This document shows positions 7,417 to 15,699 of a stretch of DNA of 16,897 bases, piece after piece. The DNA comes from UBA12191 sp964422295 (GTDB taxonomy: Bacteria; Planctomycetota; UBA8108; UBA1146): contig CAYRAM010000043.1 in the NCBI GenBank assembly GCA_964422295.1, positions 1-16,897 on the forward strand. Direction: 5' to 3'. The notes below the pieces were generated by a model. It did no database searches. It was not told the origin of the DNA and saw only the letters and a program-made list of their open reading frames with translations. The position numbers and the translations under genes were made by a program. How positions within the stretch are numbered: the first letter of the stretch is position 1; each line of letters begins with the position of its first letter.

Positions 7417-8747
7417 AGTGGCACCGGGTTCTCAGCGGGCTTTTCTCGCGGTTTCTTCAGCGATTCCTTGGGTACTTGGCCCCACTGCTCCATCTCTTTG
7501 AGATCGACCGTTTGAGGCAGAGGTGTCTTCGGAGAATTCAAGGCAAGCAATGTCATCGCCGTGCCATAAGCTGCGCTCCTGGGAAAAACGCGATCATTCC
7601 AGGTCCCGGGCTCATCGCGGACTTGCCAGAGCAATTTCAGCAGGCGAATTCTCGCCTGTTTCTGCTCCTTCTGAGGCATAACTTTGATGGCACGTGCAAC
7701 ATGCAGGTGAGCGTAGAAGAAGTAGTAAGGTGCGATGTAATACGGAGGATTGTGGGTTCCTGTTTGTGCTCGGCGGCGCTCCAGCCACTCCCAATGCTCA
7801 AAGAACGCTTCGACAGCGAAGCGCACCTGTTTGAGGTCATTCATGCCGACTTGAAATAGAGCCAATTCGCTGACGGCCATCCGTGCACATGCCCCCTCCA
7901 AGGCTTCAAACCCTTTGCCGGTTGCACGATCCGGCTGTGTCGAATATTGGATGGACCCACTCTCCAGTCGAGCATTTTCAATCGTTTTAAGAGCCCGTAT
8001 GACGACATTGCCGTCGAAGATGTAGCCCATCTCTTTTGCCCGCAGCAGGGCCATGACTGCAGGGCTGGTCATGAATGGTGAGGCCGGGCTCTGCGCTCCG
8101 CGCCGACGTGAACGGGAATAATTCCAGCCACCTCCGGGGATTTCGTTTTCGATGAGAGTATCGATCAACTGCTGAATCCGCAGTTTTGCATCCTGGAGCC
8201 GAACCTCAGGAATCATTTCCAACTGCTCCATGCGCAAGAGGGTTTCTAGGCACTCGATGTGTCCCCAATCGCGGACGTCATATCCTCGATTGAAACCGAC
8301 GCCCATCCCCGGAGTTCGCTGGGATTCTTGGATCAGAAAATTGAAGCCTCTCAAGAGGATGTTTCCGACAGGATCCTTCTCCTTGAAATTGACTCTCTTG
8401 GCAGGCAATGATTCGATGAGAGCTCGCAAGACGATGGCGGTTCCACCCACCCGGTAACCGGGAGGAATCTTTCCGCGCTCTCTGTACACCCCTTCGTAGG
8501 GCCATTCGCCTACCGGCAGGAAATCGTCATCGGTTTTGCCTTCCGATTTTTCGTCCTTTTTTTCCTCGTTTTTTCCTTCGTTTTTTCCTTCGTTTCTTCC
8601 TTCTTGGGCTTGCAGCAGAAACTCGATCGCCCGGACGCTGGCTTGCTGCCAGGGATCCTCTGCGGCGGACGCATCCGCAGTGTTTATGGAAAGGGGAGCG
8701 AGGAGACAGATCATCGGAAGCACAAAGTTCATCGGCACCAACTTCAT
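7413..8747 (-). CDS. secreted prenyltransferase/squalene-oxidase repeat protein
   Basis: Protein of 444 residues with a signal peptide (about 1-29, hydrophobic core PMICLLAPLS, ending ADASA-AED) and an alpha/alpha-toroid fold of the terpenoid cyclase/prenyltransferase type. Repeated helix and glycine/aromatic blocks include GYRVGGTAIVLRALIE, DVRDWGHIECLETLLRMEQ, IPGGGWNYSRSRR, MTSPAVMALLRAKEMGY and SAAYGTAMTLLALN. Such exported toroid proteins are common in Planctomycetota and have no established enzymatic role; the DXDD motif of squalene-hopene cyclases is not seen, so no cyclase activity is claimed. A Lys/Glu/Asn/Gly-rich insertion (49-75) splits the first repeat. The start at ATG 8747 is chosen for the signal peptide, although no clear ribosome site precedes it; ATG 8732 also works, and a frame open to 8870 would run over the candidate promoter. 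It converges with the FAD oxidase, the two stops sharing CTAG. Confidence 0.85.
   Translation of the reverse strand: MKLVPMNFVLPMICLLAPLSINTADASAAEDPWQQASVRAIEFLLQAQEGRNEGKNEGKNEEKKDEKSEGKTDDDFLPVGEWPYEGVYRERGKIPPGYRVGGTAIVLRALIESLPAKRVNFKEKDPVGNILLRGFNFLIQESQRTPGMGVGFNRGYDVRDWGHIECLETLLRMEQLEMIPEVRLQDAKLRIQQLIDTLIENEIPGGGWNYSRSRRRGAQSPASPFMTSPAVMALLRAKEMGYIFDGNVVIRALKTIENARLESGSIQYSTQPDRATGKGFEALEGACARMAVSELALFQVGMNDLKQVRFAVEAFFEHWEWLERRRAQTGTHNPPYYIAPYYFFYAHLHVARAIKVMPQKEQKQARIRLLKLLWQVRDEPGTWNDRVFPRSAAYGTAMTLLALNSPKTPLPQTVDLKEMEQWGQVPKESLKKPREKPAENPVPL
8567..8602 (-). repeat. 12-bp tandem repeat inside the toroid protein gene
   Basis: Three 12-bp units of CGTTTTTTCCTT (plus-strand reading) occupy 8567-8578, 8579-8590 and 8591-8602, the last with one substitution; a degenerate related unit precedes them. 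On the coding strand they encode NEGK-type tetrapeptides, giving a charged low-complexity linker directly after the first helix of the mature protein. Because the unit is 4 codons long, gain or loss of units keeps the frame. Confidence 0.85.
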
Positions 8748-8846
8748 GAAAGAGTTGTAGTGGCGTAAGAGTGACTGCCATGCTGCCACGGATCGAAAGC
8801 GGGCAGGAGTGATTTCAGGGAGATGCAGATGAGTGAATTTACGACA

Positions 8847-8878
8847 ATAATACCCCATTTGAGACCCCATATGGGGTA
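8847..8878 (-). promoter_or_regulatory. palindromic operator and candidate promoter of toroid gene
   Basis: ACCCCATATGGGGT at 8864-8877 is a perfect 14-bp palindrome. A further half-site TACCCCAT lies at 8851-8858 in direct orientation with its left arm. On the minus strand TATTAT (8852-8847) is a 5-of-6 match to a -10 box, which would place the palindrome over the -35 region and the transcript start roughly 90 nt before the chosen start codon. The -35 itself is poor, so activator- or repressor-controlled transcription is plausible. A near-identical sequence occurs at 15700-15714. Confidence 0.4.
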
Positions 8879-8907
8879 TCCTGCCGAGGTGAGGTTCCAG
8901 CCCGAAG

Positions 8908-8936
8908 TTGGAGCAAATTTCATAAGTTCATATTTA
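8908..8936 (+). promoter_or_regulatory. candidate sigma-70 promoter of histidine kinase operon
   Basis: TTGGAG (8908-8913) and TATTTA (8931-8936) are separated by exactly 17 nt in an AT-rich stretch, with further AT-rich sequence immediately after. Transcription from here would begin near 8943 and include the GC-rich double hairpin in the leader of the histidine kinase gene. Confidence 0.35.
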
Positions 8937-8964
8937 ATAATGGTTTGAAGATTATCCGTTGAAA

Positions 8965-9040
8965 CAGGAGCGGGGGAGTTCCCCCGGCGAGAGCGGGAAC
9001 ACCATTTGCAGTGGATAGGGGAGTGCTCCCCGCTACAACC
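8965..9040. repeat. GC-rich double-hairpin element, possible dispersed repeat
   Basis: Two similar inverted repeats lie 40 nt apart: CGGGGGA/TCCCCCG at 8971-8986 and GGGGAG/CTCCCC at 9018-9031. Each has a 2-nt centre and carries a similar core (GGGGGAGTTCCCCC versus GGGGAGTGCTCCCC). The element is markedly more GC-rich than the AT-rich sequence just before it. Read on the minus strand it encodes the string NGVPALAGGTPPL, which I recall as typical of spurious short 'proteins' predicted from dispersed intergenic repeats in several bacterial groups. It probably lies in the leader of the histidine kinase transcript. Repeat status cannot be shown from one copy. Confidence 0.45.
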
Positions 9041-9066
9041 CGGCTCCGATGGTGCCGGGAGAGAGG

Positions 9067-10866
9067 ATGTGCCCCTTGGGCTCGGATACGGGATTTTGGA
9101 ATTTCAGGTTCAAGTTGATCCTGCTGATTGCATTGCTGATGGCCGGCACCTTGTCGGTCCAGTCGGTGATTCGCAATCACAGTATCCAGGTGATCCTCGA
9201 TGGCGCCGAAAAGGTCGCTGCCGAAATCGCCAACGAAGCGGCAGAGAAGATTCTGATCGCTACTTCGACCGAAGGTTCCAATGCCTGGCTCGGCCGGGGA
9301 TTGAACTCCCCTTACTTCTCCAATGCTTCTGAGTTGAAACTGAAGCTGGATCATCAACAAGTCTTGTTGCTCACCGAGCAATTTGGTTCTGCTCTCACCG
9401 CCAAGGATGTCAATGCCATCATGGGTATCGAGGAATCCTTGTTGGAGATGCTTTATGCATTTCAGCCCGATTTGAGAAGTTCGGTCTTTGTCGAAGCACA
9501 AAGACAGTGGGCAGATAATGCTGCCGGCAACAGTGACACGATGACGCAAGCATCCGTGAGAAATAGTGGGCCATCAGAGATCGCGATGAAGCAGGGAAAT
9601 GGCGAGATTCCAGTCGCGAAAAGTGACAGGATTCGTCGCATCGATGTACCCATGGCAAATCTGTCCGAAACAGATACCCCGAAACCTAAAATTGCCACAA
9701 ATCTTGCGGTCATAGAAAAAAAACCAGCGGTTCACCCGGATGTCTACGGCTCCCGCAGCAGTGCAATTGGAAAAGCGGCCGAGGATCAAAATTCTGAGAA
9801 GTTGTTGCTTAAGGAAGAGATTGATTCAGAAGAAATTCCCGCTTCTACAGGCGACCCTGACGACTTGACCATCGATCTTGAAGCACCCCTCGCAGAATTG
9901 GGGCAACTGGTCAGAGAGACCAATGACCGCGATCTGTATGCGACCTTGTCAGTGTTTCTCATCGGATTGATTCTGGCGTGGGTTCTTGGCAGTCGCCTGG
10001 TCAAGCCGGTTACCGAGGTGGTCGATGGGATGCAAAAGGTCGCCTTGGGGGATATGACGGTGCGCTTGCCTGGCCAAAGGGATGCGGAATTTGCCCTCAT
10101 CAACGGCCAGTTCAATGAGATGGTTCAACAACTGGAAAACGCCCGCTCCCTGGAGCGGGGTCTCGAGCATCGAGAGCGCTTGCAGACGATGGGGGACCTT
10201 GCCGCAGGGGTTGCCCACGACATACGCAATCCACTGAGTGCAATATCGATGATCGTCGGCCGTCTGGGGCACGATTATGCTCCCGCTGGCGAAGAGCATC
10301 GCAAAGAGTTTCTTGCCCACACCAAGGACATCAAAGATGAGATTGAGAGATTGAACAATCTCGTCACAGATTTCCTGCAACTCGCACAACCGAACTCCCA
10401 AGAGGCTGAGCCATGCCATGTCGATTCACTGCTGGACGATTTGTGCCGTCTTTTGGACAAGGAAGCGGCGGGCCATCAGGTCGTGATCGAAAAAGAGATC
10501 CAGGCGAACCTGTCGCAAACCCGTTGGAATCCTGTCGAAGGGAAGAGTGCATTCCTCAATGTGGCGATGAATGCCCTTCAGGCGATGGAGGCAGTGGGGG
10601 GGACCCTCAAGATTCAGGCGCGCAGCGATGACCACTGGATCGTGGTTTCCTTCAAGGACAACGGTCCCGGGATCGCAGAGGAGGATCGTGAAAAGGTCAT
10701 GCTTCCGTATGTGACGCGGCGTCCAGGAGGTACCGGATTAGGGTTGGCCATCGCTCGCAGGGTGGCTGAGCGTTACGGAGGGCGCCTTGAATTGACGTCG
10801 CAGGTAGGTGTCGGAACCGAGGTGCGATTTCTGCTACCGGTATTCCTGACGGGGGATAAGAAATGA
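9067..10866 (+). CDS. membrane sensor histidine kinase (NtrB/ZraS-like)
   Basis: Sensor kinase of 599 residues. TM1 is at about 16-34, followed by a long extracytoplasmic region (about 35-290) whose first part looks helical and whose second part (about 150-280) is polar, charged and probably disordered. TM2 is at about 292-311, then a HAMP domain (to about 365). The dimerisation/phosphoacceptor segment DLAAGVAHDIRNPLSAI carries phospho-accepting H384. The ATPase domain has an N-box near AFLNVAMNALQAM, G1 DNGPGI (from 531) and G2 GGTGLGLAIARRVA (from 554). This class partners NtrC-type regulators, which fits the next gene. ATG 9067 is preferred because GGGAG lies about 5 nt upstream; ATG 9049 in the same frame has no ribosome site. 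Its TGA overlaps the regulator start by 4 nt. The signal it senses is unknown. Confidence 0.94.
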   Translation: MCPLGSDTGFWNFRFKLILLIALLMAGTLSVQSVIRNHSIQVILDGAEKVAAEIANEAAEKILIATSTEGSNAWLGRGLNSPYFSNASELKLKLDHQQVLLLTEQFGSALTAKDVNAIMGIEESLLEMLYAFQPDLRSSVFVEAQRQWADNAAGNSDTMTQASVRNSGPSEIAMKQGNGEIPVAKSDRIRRIDVPMANLSETDTPKPKIATNLAVIEKKPAVHPDVYGSRSSAIGKAAEDQNSEKLLLKEEIDSEEIPASTGDPDDLTIDLEAPLAELGQLVRETNDRDLYATLSVFLIGLILAWVLGSRLVKPVTEVVDGMQKVALGDMTVRLPGQRDAEFALINGQFNEMVQQLENARSLERGLEHRERLQTMGDLAAGVAHDIRNPLSAISMIVGRLGHDYAPAGEEHRKEFLAHTKDIKDEIERLNNLVTDFLQLAQPNSQEAEPCHVDSLLDDLCRLLDKEAAGHQVVIEKEIQANLSQTRWNPVEGKSAFLNVAMNALQAMEAVGGTLKIQARSDDHWIVVSFKDNGPGIAEEDREKVMLPYVTRRPGGTGLGLAIARRVAERYGGRLELTSQVGVGTEVRFLLPVFLTGDKK

Positions 10867-12290
10867 CAGCAGTCCTGGGCAGAATTCTGGTTGCAGATGA
10901 TGAAAGGTCCCAGAGGGAGATTCTCGTCTCTTCATTGGAGAAGAGGGGATACGGCGTCACCGGGGTCGGTGACCTGAAATCTGCGGTGAAAAAATTCGAG
11001 TTGGCATTGGAGGAAGAGAATCCATTTCATGCGGTCGTCACCGATCTGCGCATGCCAACCGACAAAGAGGGACTCGAATTGCTGGTGCATGTTCGCAGTG
11101 CGGATCCACTTTGCGAAGTCATCCTGGTGACCGCTTATGCTTCCAGCGATATTGCTTTTCAATCGGGGGAAGCACGGGCATTTGCATTCCTGGAGAAACC
11201 CCTCGATTTTGAGAAGACGATTTTCACCATCGATTCTGCCGTCGAAAAATCACGGCTCGCCCATGAAAATGCCAATCTTCGCCAGTTGATCAGTGGGCAT
11301 AACAGTTTCTGTGGGTTGATCGGCAAAGAAACCCGCATGAAGCAGCTATACCAGTTGATTGAGAGAGTTTCTTCAACGGATGCGTTGTGCCTGATACGTG
11401 GAGAGAGCGGCACGGGCAAAGAGTTGGTTGCAAGAGCTGTGCACGAATGCAGCCAACGAAACAATGACCCATTTGTCGCCATCAATTGTGCAGCGATTCC
11501 ACCAAACTTGATCGAGAGTGAACTTTTCGGGCACGAAAAAGGTGCATTCACAGGAGCGACCGGTCGCCGATCAGGTCGCTTTGAAGATGTGGGGAGTGGC
11601 AGTCTGTTTCTTGATGAAATCGGTGCCATGGCATTGGATCTTCAACCGAAACTATTGCGAGCGTTGCAAGAGATGGAATTTTCTCGGGTAGGTTCGGTAG
11701 ACACCATTCCATTTGAAGGGCGAATCATCGCCGCTACCGCCAGAGATCTTGAAGAAGCGGTTCGGCAGGAAGAATTCAGGGAAGATTTGTTCTTTCGTTT
11801 GAATGTGGTCGTCCTCGACATTCCGCCCCTACGTGAGCGAAAGGAGGATCTGTCCCTGTTGGTGGATCACTTCATCGCCCGGGGCAGATTGAGGCACAAT
11901 CGTGATTTTGAGGGAGTGACTCCGGAAGTGATGGATGTATTCGAGAGCCACGCCTGGCCAGGAAATGTCCGTGAGCTTGAAAATTGTCTCGAAAGAATGA
12001 TGGTCCTGAGCGAGGAATCGCTCCTCGATGCGCCACTGTTGCCACCAGGACTGAAAAATTCAGAGAGGGGTGTCCGCTCAGGGGACGACACTCTCTTCGC
12101 CCTGCCCTCAGAGGGGCTCGTCTTGGAGGATCTGGAAAAGGACCTCATCTTACAGGCCCTTCTTCGTTCAGACGGCAGATTGGAGCCAGCGGCACGGATG
12201 TTGGGAATTACCTACAAGACCCTCCAATACCGAATCAAGAAGTACCGCTTGAGGGAAACTTCAGACGGGCTGAGTCATGAAAAAGAATAA
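10863..12290 (+). CDS. NtrC-family sigma-54-dependent response regulator
   Basis: Response regulator of 475 residues, cognate to the upstream histidine kinase. The receiver (about 6-125) has the acidic pair D12/D13, phospho-acceptor D61, switch T90 and K112. The AAA+ domain (about 145-385) has Walker A GESGTGKE (180-187), the sigma-54 contact loop GAFTGA (227-232), Walker B LFLDEIG with D251, and REDLFFRL. A Fis-type helix-turn-helix closes the protein (about 430-468, ...RLEPAARMLGITYKTLQYRI). All residues for phosphorylation, ATP hydrolysis and sigma-54 engagement are present. It would bind enhancer-like sites upstream of a -24/-12 promoter. The ATGA overlap with the kinase gene implies coupled translation. 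The nearest strong -24/-12 match in the window lies upstream of the gene at 16045. Confidence 0.95.
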   Translation: MTAVLGRILVADDERSQREILVSSLEKRGYGVTGVGDLKSAVKKFELALEEENPFHAVVTDLRMPTDKEGLELLVHVRSADPLCEVILVTAYASSDIAFQSGEARAFAFLEKPLDFEKTIFTIDSAVEKSRLAHENANLRQLISGHNSFCGLIGKETRMKQLYQLIERVSSTDALCLIRGESGTGKELVARAVHECSQRNNDPFVAINCAAIPPNLIESELFGHEKGAFTGATGRRSGRFEDVGSGSLFLDEIGAMALDLQPKLLRALQEMEFSRVGSVDTIPFEGRIIAATARDLEEAVRQEEFREDLFFRLNVVVLDIPPLRERKEDLSLLVDHFIARGRLRHNRDFEGVTPEVMDVFESHAWPGNVRELENCLERMMVLSEESLLDAPLLPPGLKNSERGVRSGDDTLFALPSEGLVLEDLEKDLILQALLRSDGRLEPAARMLGITYKTLQYRIKKYRLRETSDGLSHEKE

Positions 12291-12396
12291 ATTTTCATTG
12301 TCGGAACCTGCGGGTGACCGGATGAAGGATAGCGAATCGAGTATAAGTAACATGGGCCACGAGACGAAATTGTCCGGGTCCGGCAAATGGCAGTTC

Positions 12397-12415
12397 ACCA
12401 CCCTGGAGGGGTGGT
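12397..12415 (+). promoter_or_regulatory. hairpin just before the ribosome site of the repeat-protein gene
   Basis: ACCACCC (12397-12403) and GGGTGGT (12409-12415) form a perfect 7-bp stem with a 5-nt TGGAG loop, ending 6 nt before the AAGGAG ribosome site (12422-12427) of the next gene. It could limit read-through translation or stabilise the mRNA, or act as a weak attenuator; there is no U-run. No sigma-54 match was found in the 144-nt gap 12291-12434, so the gene may be co-transcribed with the two-component pair. Confidence 0.35.
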
Positions 12416-12434
12416 TCTGCGAAGGAGATTCAGA

Positions 12435-15400
12435 ATGAATACGGCAACGAAAGCGGGAGTGATCACGCTGTTGATTGCGGGCTTATGTATCATCGTCATC
12501 AGTTTCATGGGCGATTCCCTGGATGGTCCCGACTTTGATCCTGATCCCGGACCAAAGGCTTCGGATACCAGAAGGGAAGACTCTTCCCCAGAGATCAAAT
12601 TGCCCGACAGGCCGAAGACTTTCGTTTCGGTTCAGGGCATCGTTCGGGACACCAATGGCACTCCTCTTCCTCAGGCACGAGTCATGGTATCGCGCTACCA
12701 AGGCGGAGATGGAATGGGCCTCGCCCGGGTCGATGAAACCCAAGCAGGAACCGATGGCAGGTTCAACTTTTCGGATCTCATCCCGGGCATGTATCGCTTC
12801 AAGGCGGAATTGAGAGGCTATCAGGGTGGCCAAAAAGAGGTAACTCTCGTCGGTGATGCCAAACTTGCTCAGGAAGAAATCGAGTTGGTGCTCGCATCCG
12901 GCATGAGCATCAGTGGCCGGATCCTGGATCCCATGGGTGGACCGGTTGCAGGAGCTCAAGTTGCTGCATTCAAGGAGCGAGTGGCCCAGGACGCACCATT
13001 GCAGACCCGATTGCAAGTGTTGCTCAATCTTGAAGAGATGCAGCAAGAGAACGGGATCGTAGCAGTCTCGGATGACAATGGACGCTACGAAGTGGTCGGT
13101 CTGGAAAACATTGGCTATCGCCTTCAAACTGTTGCTACCGGCTTTTCCCCTGCGGAAAAGAGATACATTTCCGCTGGCAGTACTGACGTCGATTTCTCTC
13201 TGGAATTGGGAGGGGTCCTCTCCGGAGTCGTCTCCGATTTTTCTGGAGGGGCGGTTCCGGATGCTCTCGTAGAGATCTACCGCCAATCCGGAACCATGGA
13301 CATCATCGAAATCATTCAGGAGAGGGCATTCCCTCCCCTCGCCAGTCGGATGACCGATGGTTCGGGACAATTTGAGTTCAACGAATTGGGCGGAGATTCA
13401 GAGTTCCGTCTGGTGGTTCGTGCAGACGGATATCAGCCCAGGCAATTTGAGAAGTTGTCGGTGAGCCCCGGGGGTGCAGAGCGTGTCGATGTCATCCTTG
13501 ATCGTGGTTTGGTGATCGAAGGGACAGTTTACGACCCTGAAGGAAACGCACTCGCCGGAGCTCGTTGCAAGATTAATCCGATGGGCGCACGAACCGAAGG
13601 CCCCCCCATCGAATTGACAGACGATGGATTGGAAACCGACGAGGGCGGATTTTTCCGTTTCGATACTCTCGATGACCTCGATTATCGACTCGTCGTCAGT
13701 TTTCCCGACTTTGCCACTCACCAGCAATTGAGAATCAGACCCTCGGACGAAGCGCTAAACATCCAATTGACGGAAGGCGCAGCCATCAGTGGTGGTGTCT
13801 TCGATGCTGAAACCAGTGCTCCCATCTCAGGTGCCATGGTGATGGTCAATGATGTCGCCGATGTGAAAAAGAGTGCAGTCACCGATTCCTCGGGACTCTA
13901 CTACGTCAGAGGTGTCACCGAGCAGCGTCGGCCCATCGCCTTCATGAATGTCGATGCGAAGGGATACATGCGCTCAGGAAATGTTGAGGCGAGTGTCACA
14001 GAAGGCACTGAGACGACGCGTCAAGATTTTTACCTGCAGCGAAACGGCGTGGTTCGAGGAATCTGTCTCGATGCCAGCGGCAACGCTTTGCCGGGGGTTT
14101 CTGTCAGCGCCAGAAAGATGCATTCCGAGCAAAATCCTGTGGTTGTCAACGCAGCTCCCCCGGTGACGAGTGGTGAAGATGGCTCTTTCGAGATCACAGA
14201 GGTTTCTCCGGGCGCAGACATGTTTGTCGAAGGAACTCATTCCCAGTACCTGACCTCGCAATCGGAGTCCTTCGATTTGAATGCAGGTGGATCCGCAAAT
14301 AACCTGGTTTTGACGATGAAGATCGGCGGCCAAATCAGCGGGATTGTGATCGATGAGTCGGGAGTGCCTCTGGAGGGTGCAGTGGTTGCCGTGCGCGATG
14401 AGTGGCTTGGCGATGTGAATCCGGAATCCCTTCCCAACAAATCCGTTTCAGATGCGGCAGGTCAGTTTTCCCTTCGTAGTCTCACCGCTGGATACCACAA
14501 CCTGATCTGTTCCAATGCGGGATATCTCACAGTCGAACTGAGTGAAATCGTCGTTGAGGAAGGGTTGAATACAGCAAATGTTGAATTGAAACTGACCCGC
14601 GGAGCAACCCTGGAAGGATTGGTTACCGACCTTGCTGGCGAACCGATTGAGGGTGCTCGCGTCGTCGCTATCGATACCAGTGATGGCCTTCGAAAGATCT
14701 CCAAAAACTCAGACCTCACTGGCCGATTTTCTTTTGATAATCTGGGTCGCTTTCCCATCGATCTCGCAGTTGAAAAGAATGGGTTCGCGGATGTCCGCCT
14801 GTTTGAGGTTGCGGTAAACTCGCAACCAATCACGATCCAGTTGGAAGCCCTTGGGGGTCTGCGGGGCATAGTCCTTCAGGAGGATGGCTCTCCGCTGCGT
14901 GCCTTTAGCGTTTCGCCCCGCATTTATGAGGGGGATCGCGAGTTGACCAAGGTTCCCGCTCGCACATTCCAATCAGAGGATGGTTTCTTCCAATTCGATC
15001 AATTGGAGCCGGGTCTCTACAACGTGATCATTGGAGCGCCCGGATTTGCCCAGGCAAAAATTGATGGGGTAACGATCCGTTCGAATCAATGGGAAGACTT
15101 GCAAACGGTGCGATTGGGGCAAGGAGGCCGGGTTCTCGGTCAGGTCATCGATGCCAGTACCAATCAGCCGGTCGCTGGAGCAAAGGTTTCCGTGGTCGGG
15201 GGGAGTCGCAATTTTCTGACCAGTTCGATCCAATCCCGCGGCGCCGGACGCAAAGATCAAGCGCTGACGGGCCCCGATGGGTACTTTGAATTCATTGGTC
15301 TCGCCACTCCCCAGGTGGATTTGAAAGTGGAACATCGGGCCTACATTACCGAGGTGGTCGATGATGTTCTCAGTGGAACAGCAGATCTGGTCGTCGCAAT

Positions 15401-15680
15401 CGGAAGCGGCGCAATCATCGAGGGTCGTGTCGTCGATGAGAATGGGGACTTTGTCGCCGGCGTCCAGGTGTTGCTTTCGGGAGGAACCAAAGGGACCGAT
15501 TCGAGGACTCAGACCGACCGCAAAGGTTTCTTCAATTTCCCGGGTCTGCCCACCGGTTCATACACGGTGAGAGTGACCAGTTTCGGTACCGCTGACAAAA
15601 AGATCCCTCTCGACCAAGCCCCGACTGCAGAAATCAATGTTCAGGCAGGGTCCTCCGAATTCATCGAGTTCGAATTGTGA
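12435..15680 (+). CDS. membrane-anchored protein of 11 carboxypeptidase-regulatory-like repeats
   Basis: Protein of 1081 residues. ATG 12435 has AAGGAG 7 nt upstream. The N-terminus holds one hydrophobic segment (about 8-25, AGVITLLIAGLCIIVISF) with no acceptable lipobox, then an acidic Pro-rich linker (about 28-60). The rest is a chain of about 11 beta-sandwich modules of roughly 90 residues, each opening with a variant of 'G.V.D..G.P..GA.V' and closing with 'T...G.F.F..L..G.Y.L...A.GY'. Openings include VQGIVRDTNGTPLPQARVMV, ISGRILDPMGGPVAGAQVAA, ISGIVIDESGVPLEGAVVAV and IEGRVVDENGDFVAGVQVLL. These match CarboxypepD_reg-like/Cna-B-type folds, used as stalks, adhesins or carbohydrate-binding scaffolds. 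There is no catalytic domain, sortase signal or secretion-tag domain at the C-terminus. It probably extends from the membrane into the periplasm or to the surface. Placed 144 nt after the two-component pair. Confidence 0.88.
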   Translation: MNTATKAGVITLLIAGLCIIVISFMGDSLDGPDFDPDPGPKASDTRREDSSPEIKLPDRPKTFVSVQGIVRDTNGTPLPQARVMVSRYQGGDGMGLARVDETQAGTDGRFNFSDLIPGMYRFKAELRGYQGGQKEVTLVGDAKLAQEEIELVLASGMSISGRILDPMGGPVAGAQVAAFKERVAQDAPLQTRLQVLLNLEEMQQENGIVAVSDDNGRYEVVGLENIGYRLQTVATGFSPAEKRYISAGSTDVDFSLELGGVLSGVVSDFSGGAVPDALVEIYRQSGTMDIIEIIQERAFPPLASRMTDGSGQFEFNELGGDSEFRLVVRADGYQPRQFEKLSVSPGGAERVDVILDRGLVIEGTVYDPEGNALAGARCKINPMGARTEGPPIELTDDGLETDEGGFFRFDTLDDLDYRLVVSFPDFATHQQLRIRPSDEALNIQLTEGAAISGGVFDAETSAPISGAMVMVNDVADVKKSAVTDSSGLYYVRGVTEQRRPIAFMNVDAKGYMRSGNVEASVTEGTETTRQDFYLQRNGVVRGICLDASGNALPGVSVSARKMHSEQNPVVVNAAPPVTSGEDGSFEITEVSPGADMFVEGTHSQYLTSQSESFDLNAGGSANNLVLTMKIGGQISGIVIDESGVPLEGAVVAVRDEWLGDVNPESLPNKSVSDAAGQFSLRSLTAGYHNLICSNAGYLTVELSEIVVEEGLNTANVELKLTRGATLEGLVTDLAGEPIEGARVVAIDTSDGLRKISKNSDLTGRFSFDNLGRFPIDLAVEKNGFADVRLFEVAVNSQPITIQLEALGGLRGIVLQEDGSPLRAFSVSPRIYEGDRELTKVPARTFQSEDGFFQFDQLEPGLYNVIIGAPGFAQAKIDGVTIRSNQWEDLQTVRLGQGGRVLGQVIDASTNQPVAGAKVSVVGGSRNFLTSSIQSRGAGRKDQALTGPDGYFEFIGLATPQVDLKVEHRAYITEVVDDVLSGTADLVVAIGSGAIIEGRVVDENGDFVAGVQVLLSGGTKGTDSRTQTDRKGFFNFPGLPTGSYTVRVTSFGTADKKIPLDQAPTAEINVQAGSSEFIEFEL

Positions 15681-15699
15681 TCATCGATGGCTGAGCCTT

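Noticed and set aside
8748..8870. Longer N-terminus for the toroid protein starting at 8870
   Set aside because: It would bury the signal peptide internally, and its start falls inside the palindrome and candidate promoter.
8920..9549. 209-residue minus-strand open frame ending in NGVPALAGGTPPL
   Set aside because: It is antisense to the histidine kinase, and its C-terminal part is the GC-rich hairpin element; it is reported as a possible repeat, not a gene.
12483..13370. 295-residue minus-strand open frame
   Set aside because: It is antisense to the repeat-protein gene, whose frame shows clear domain repeats; the opposite frame does not.
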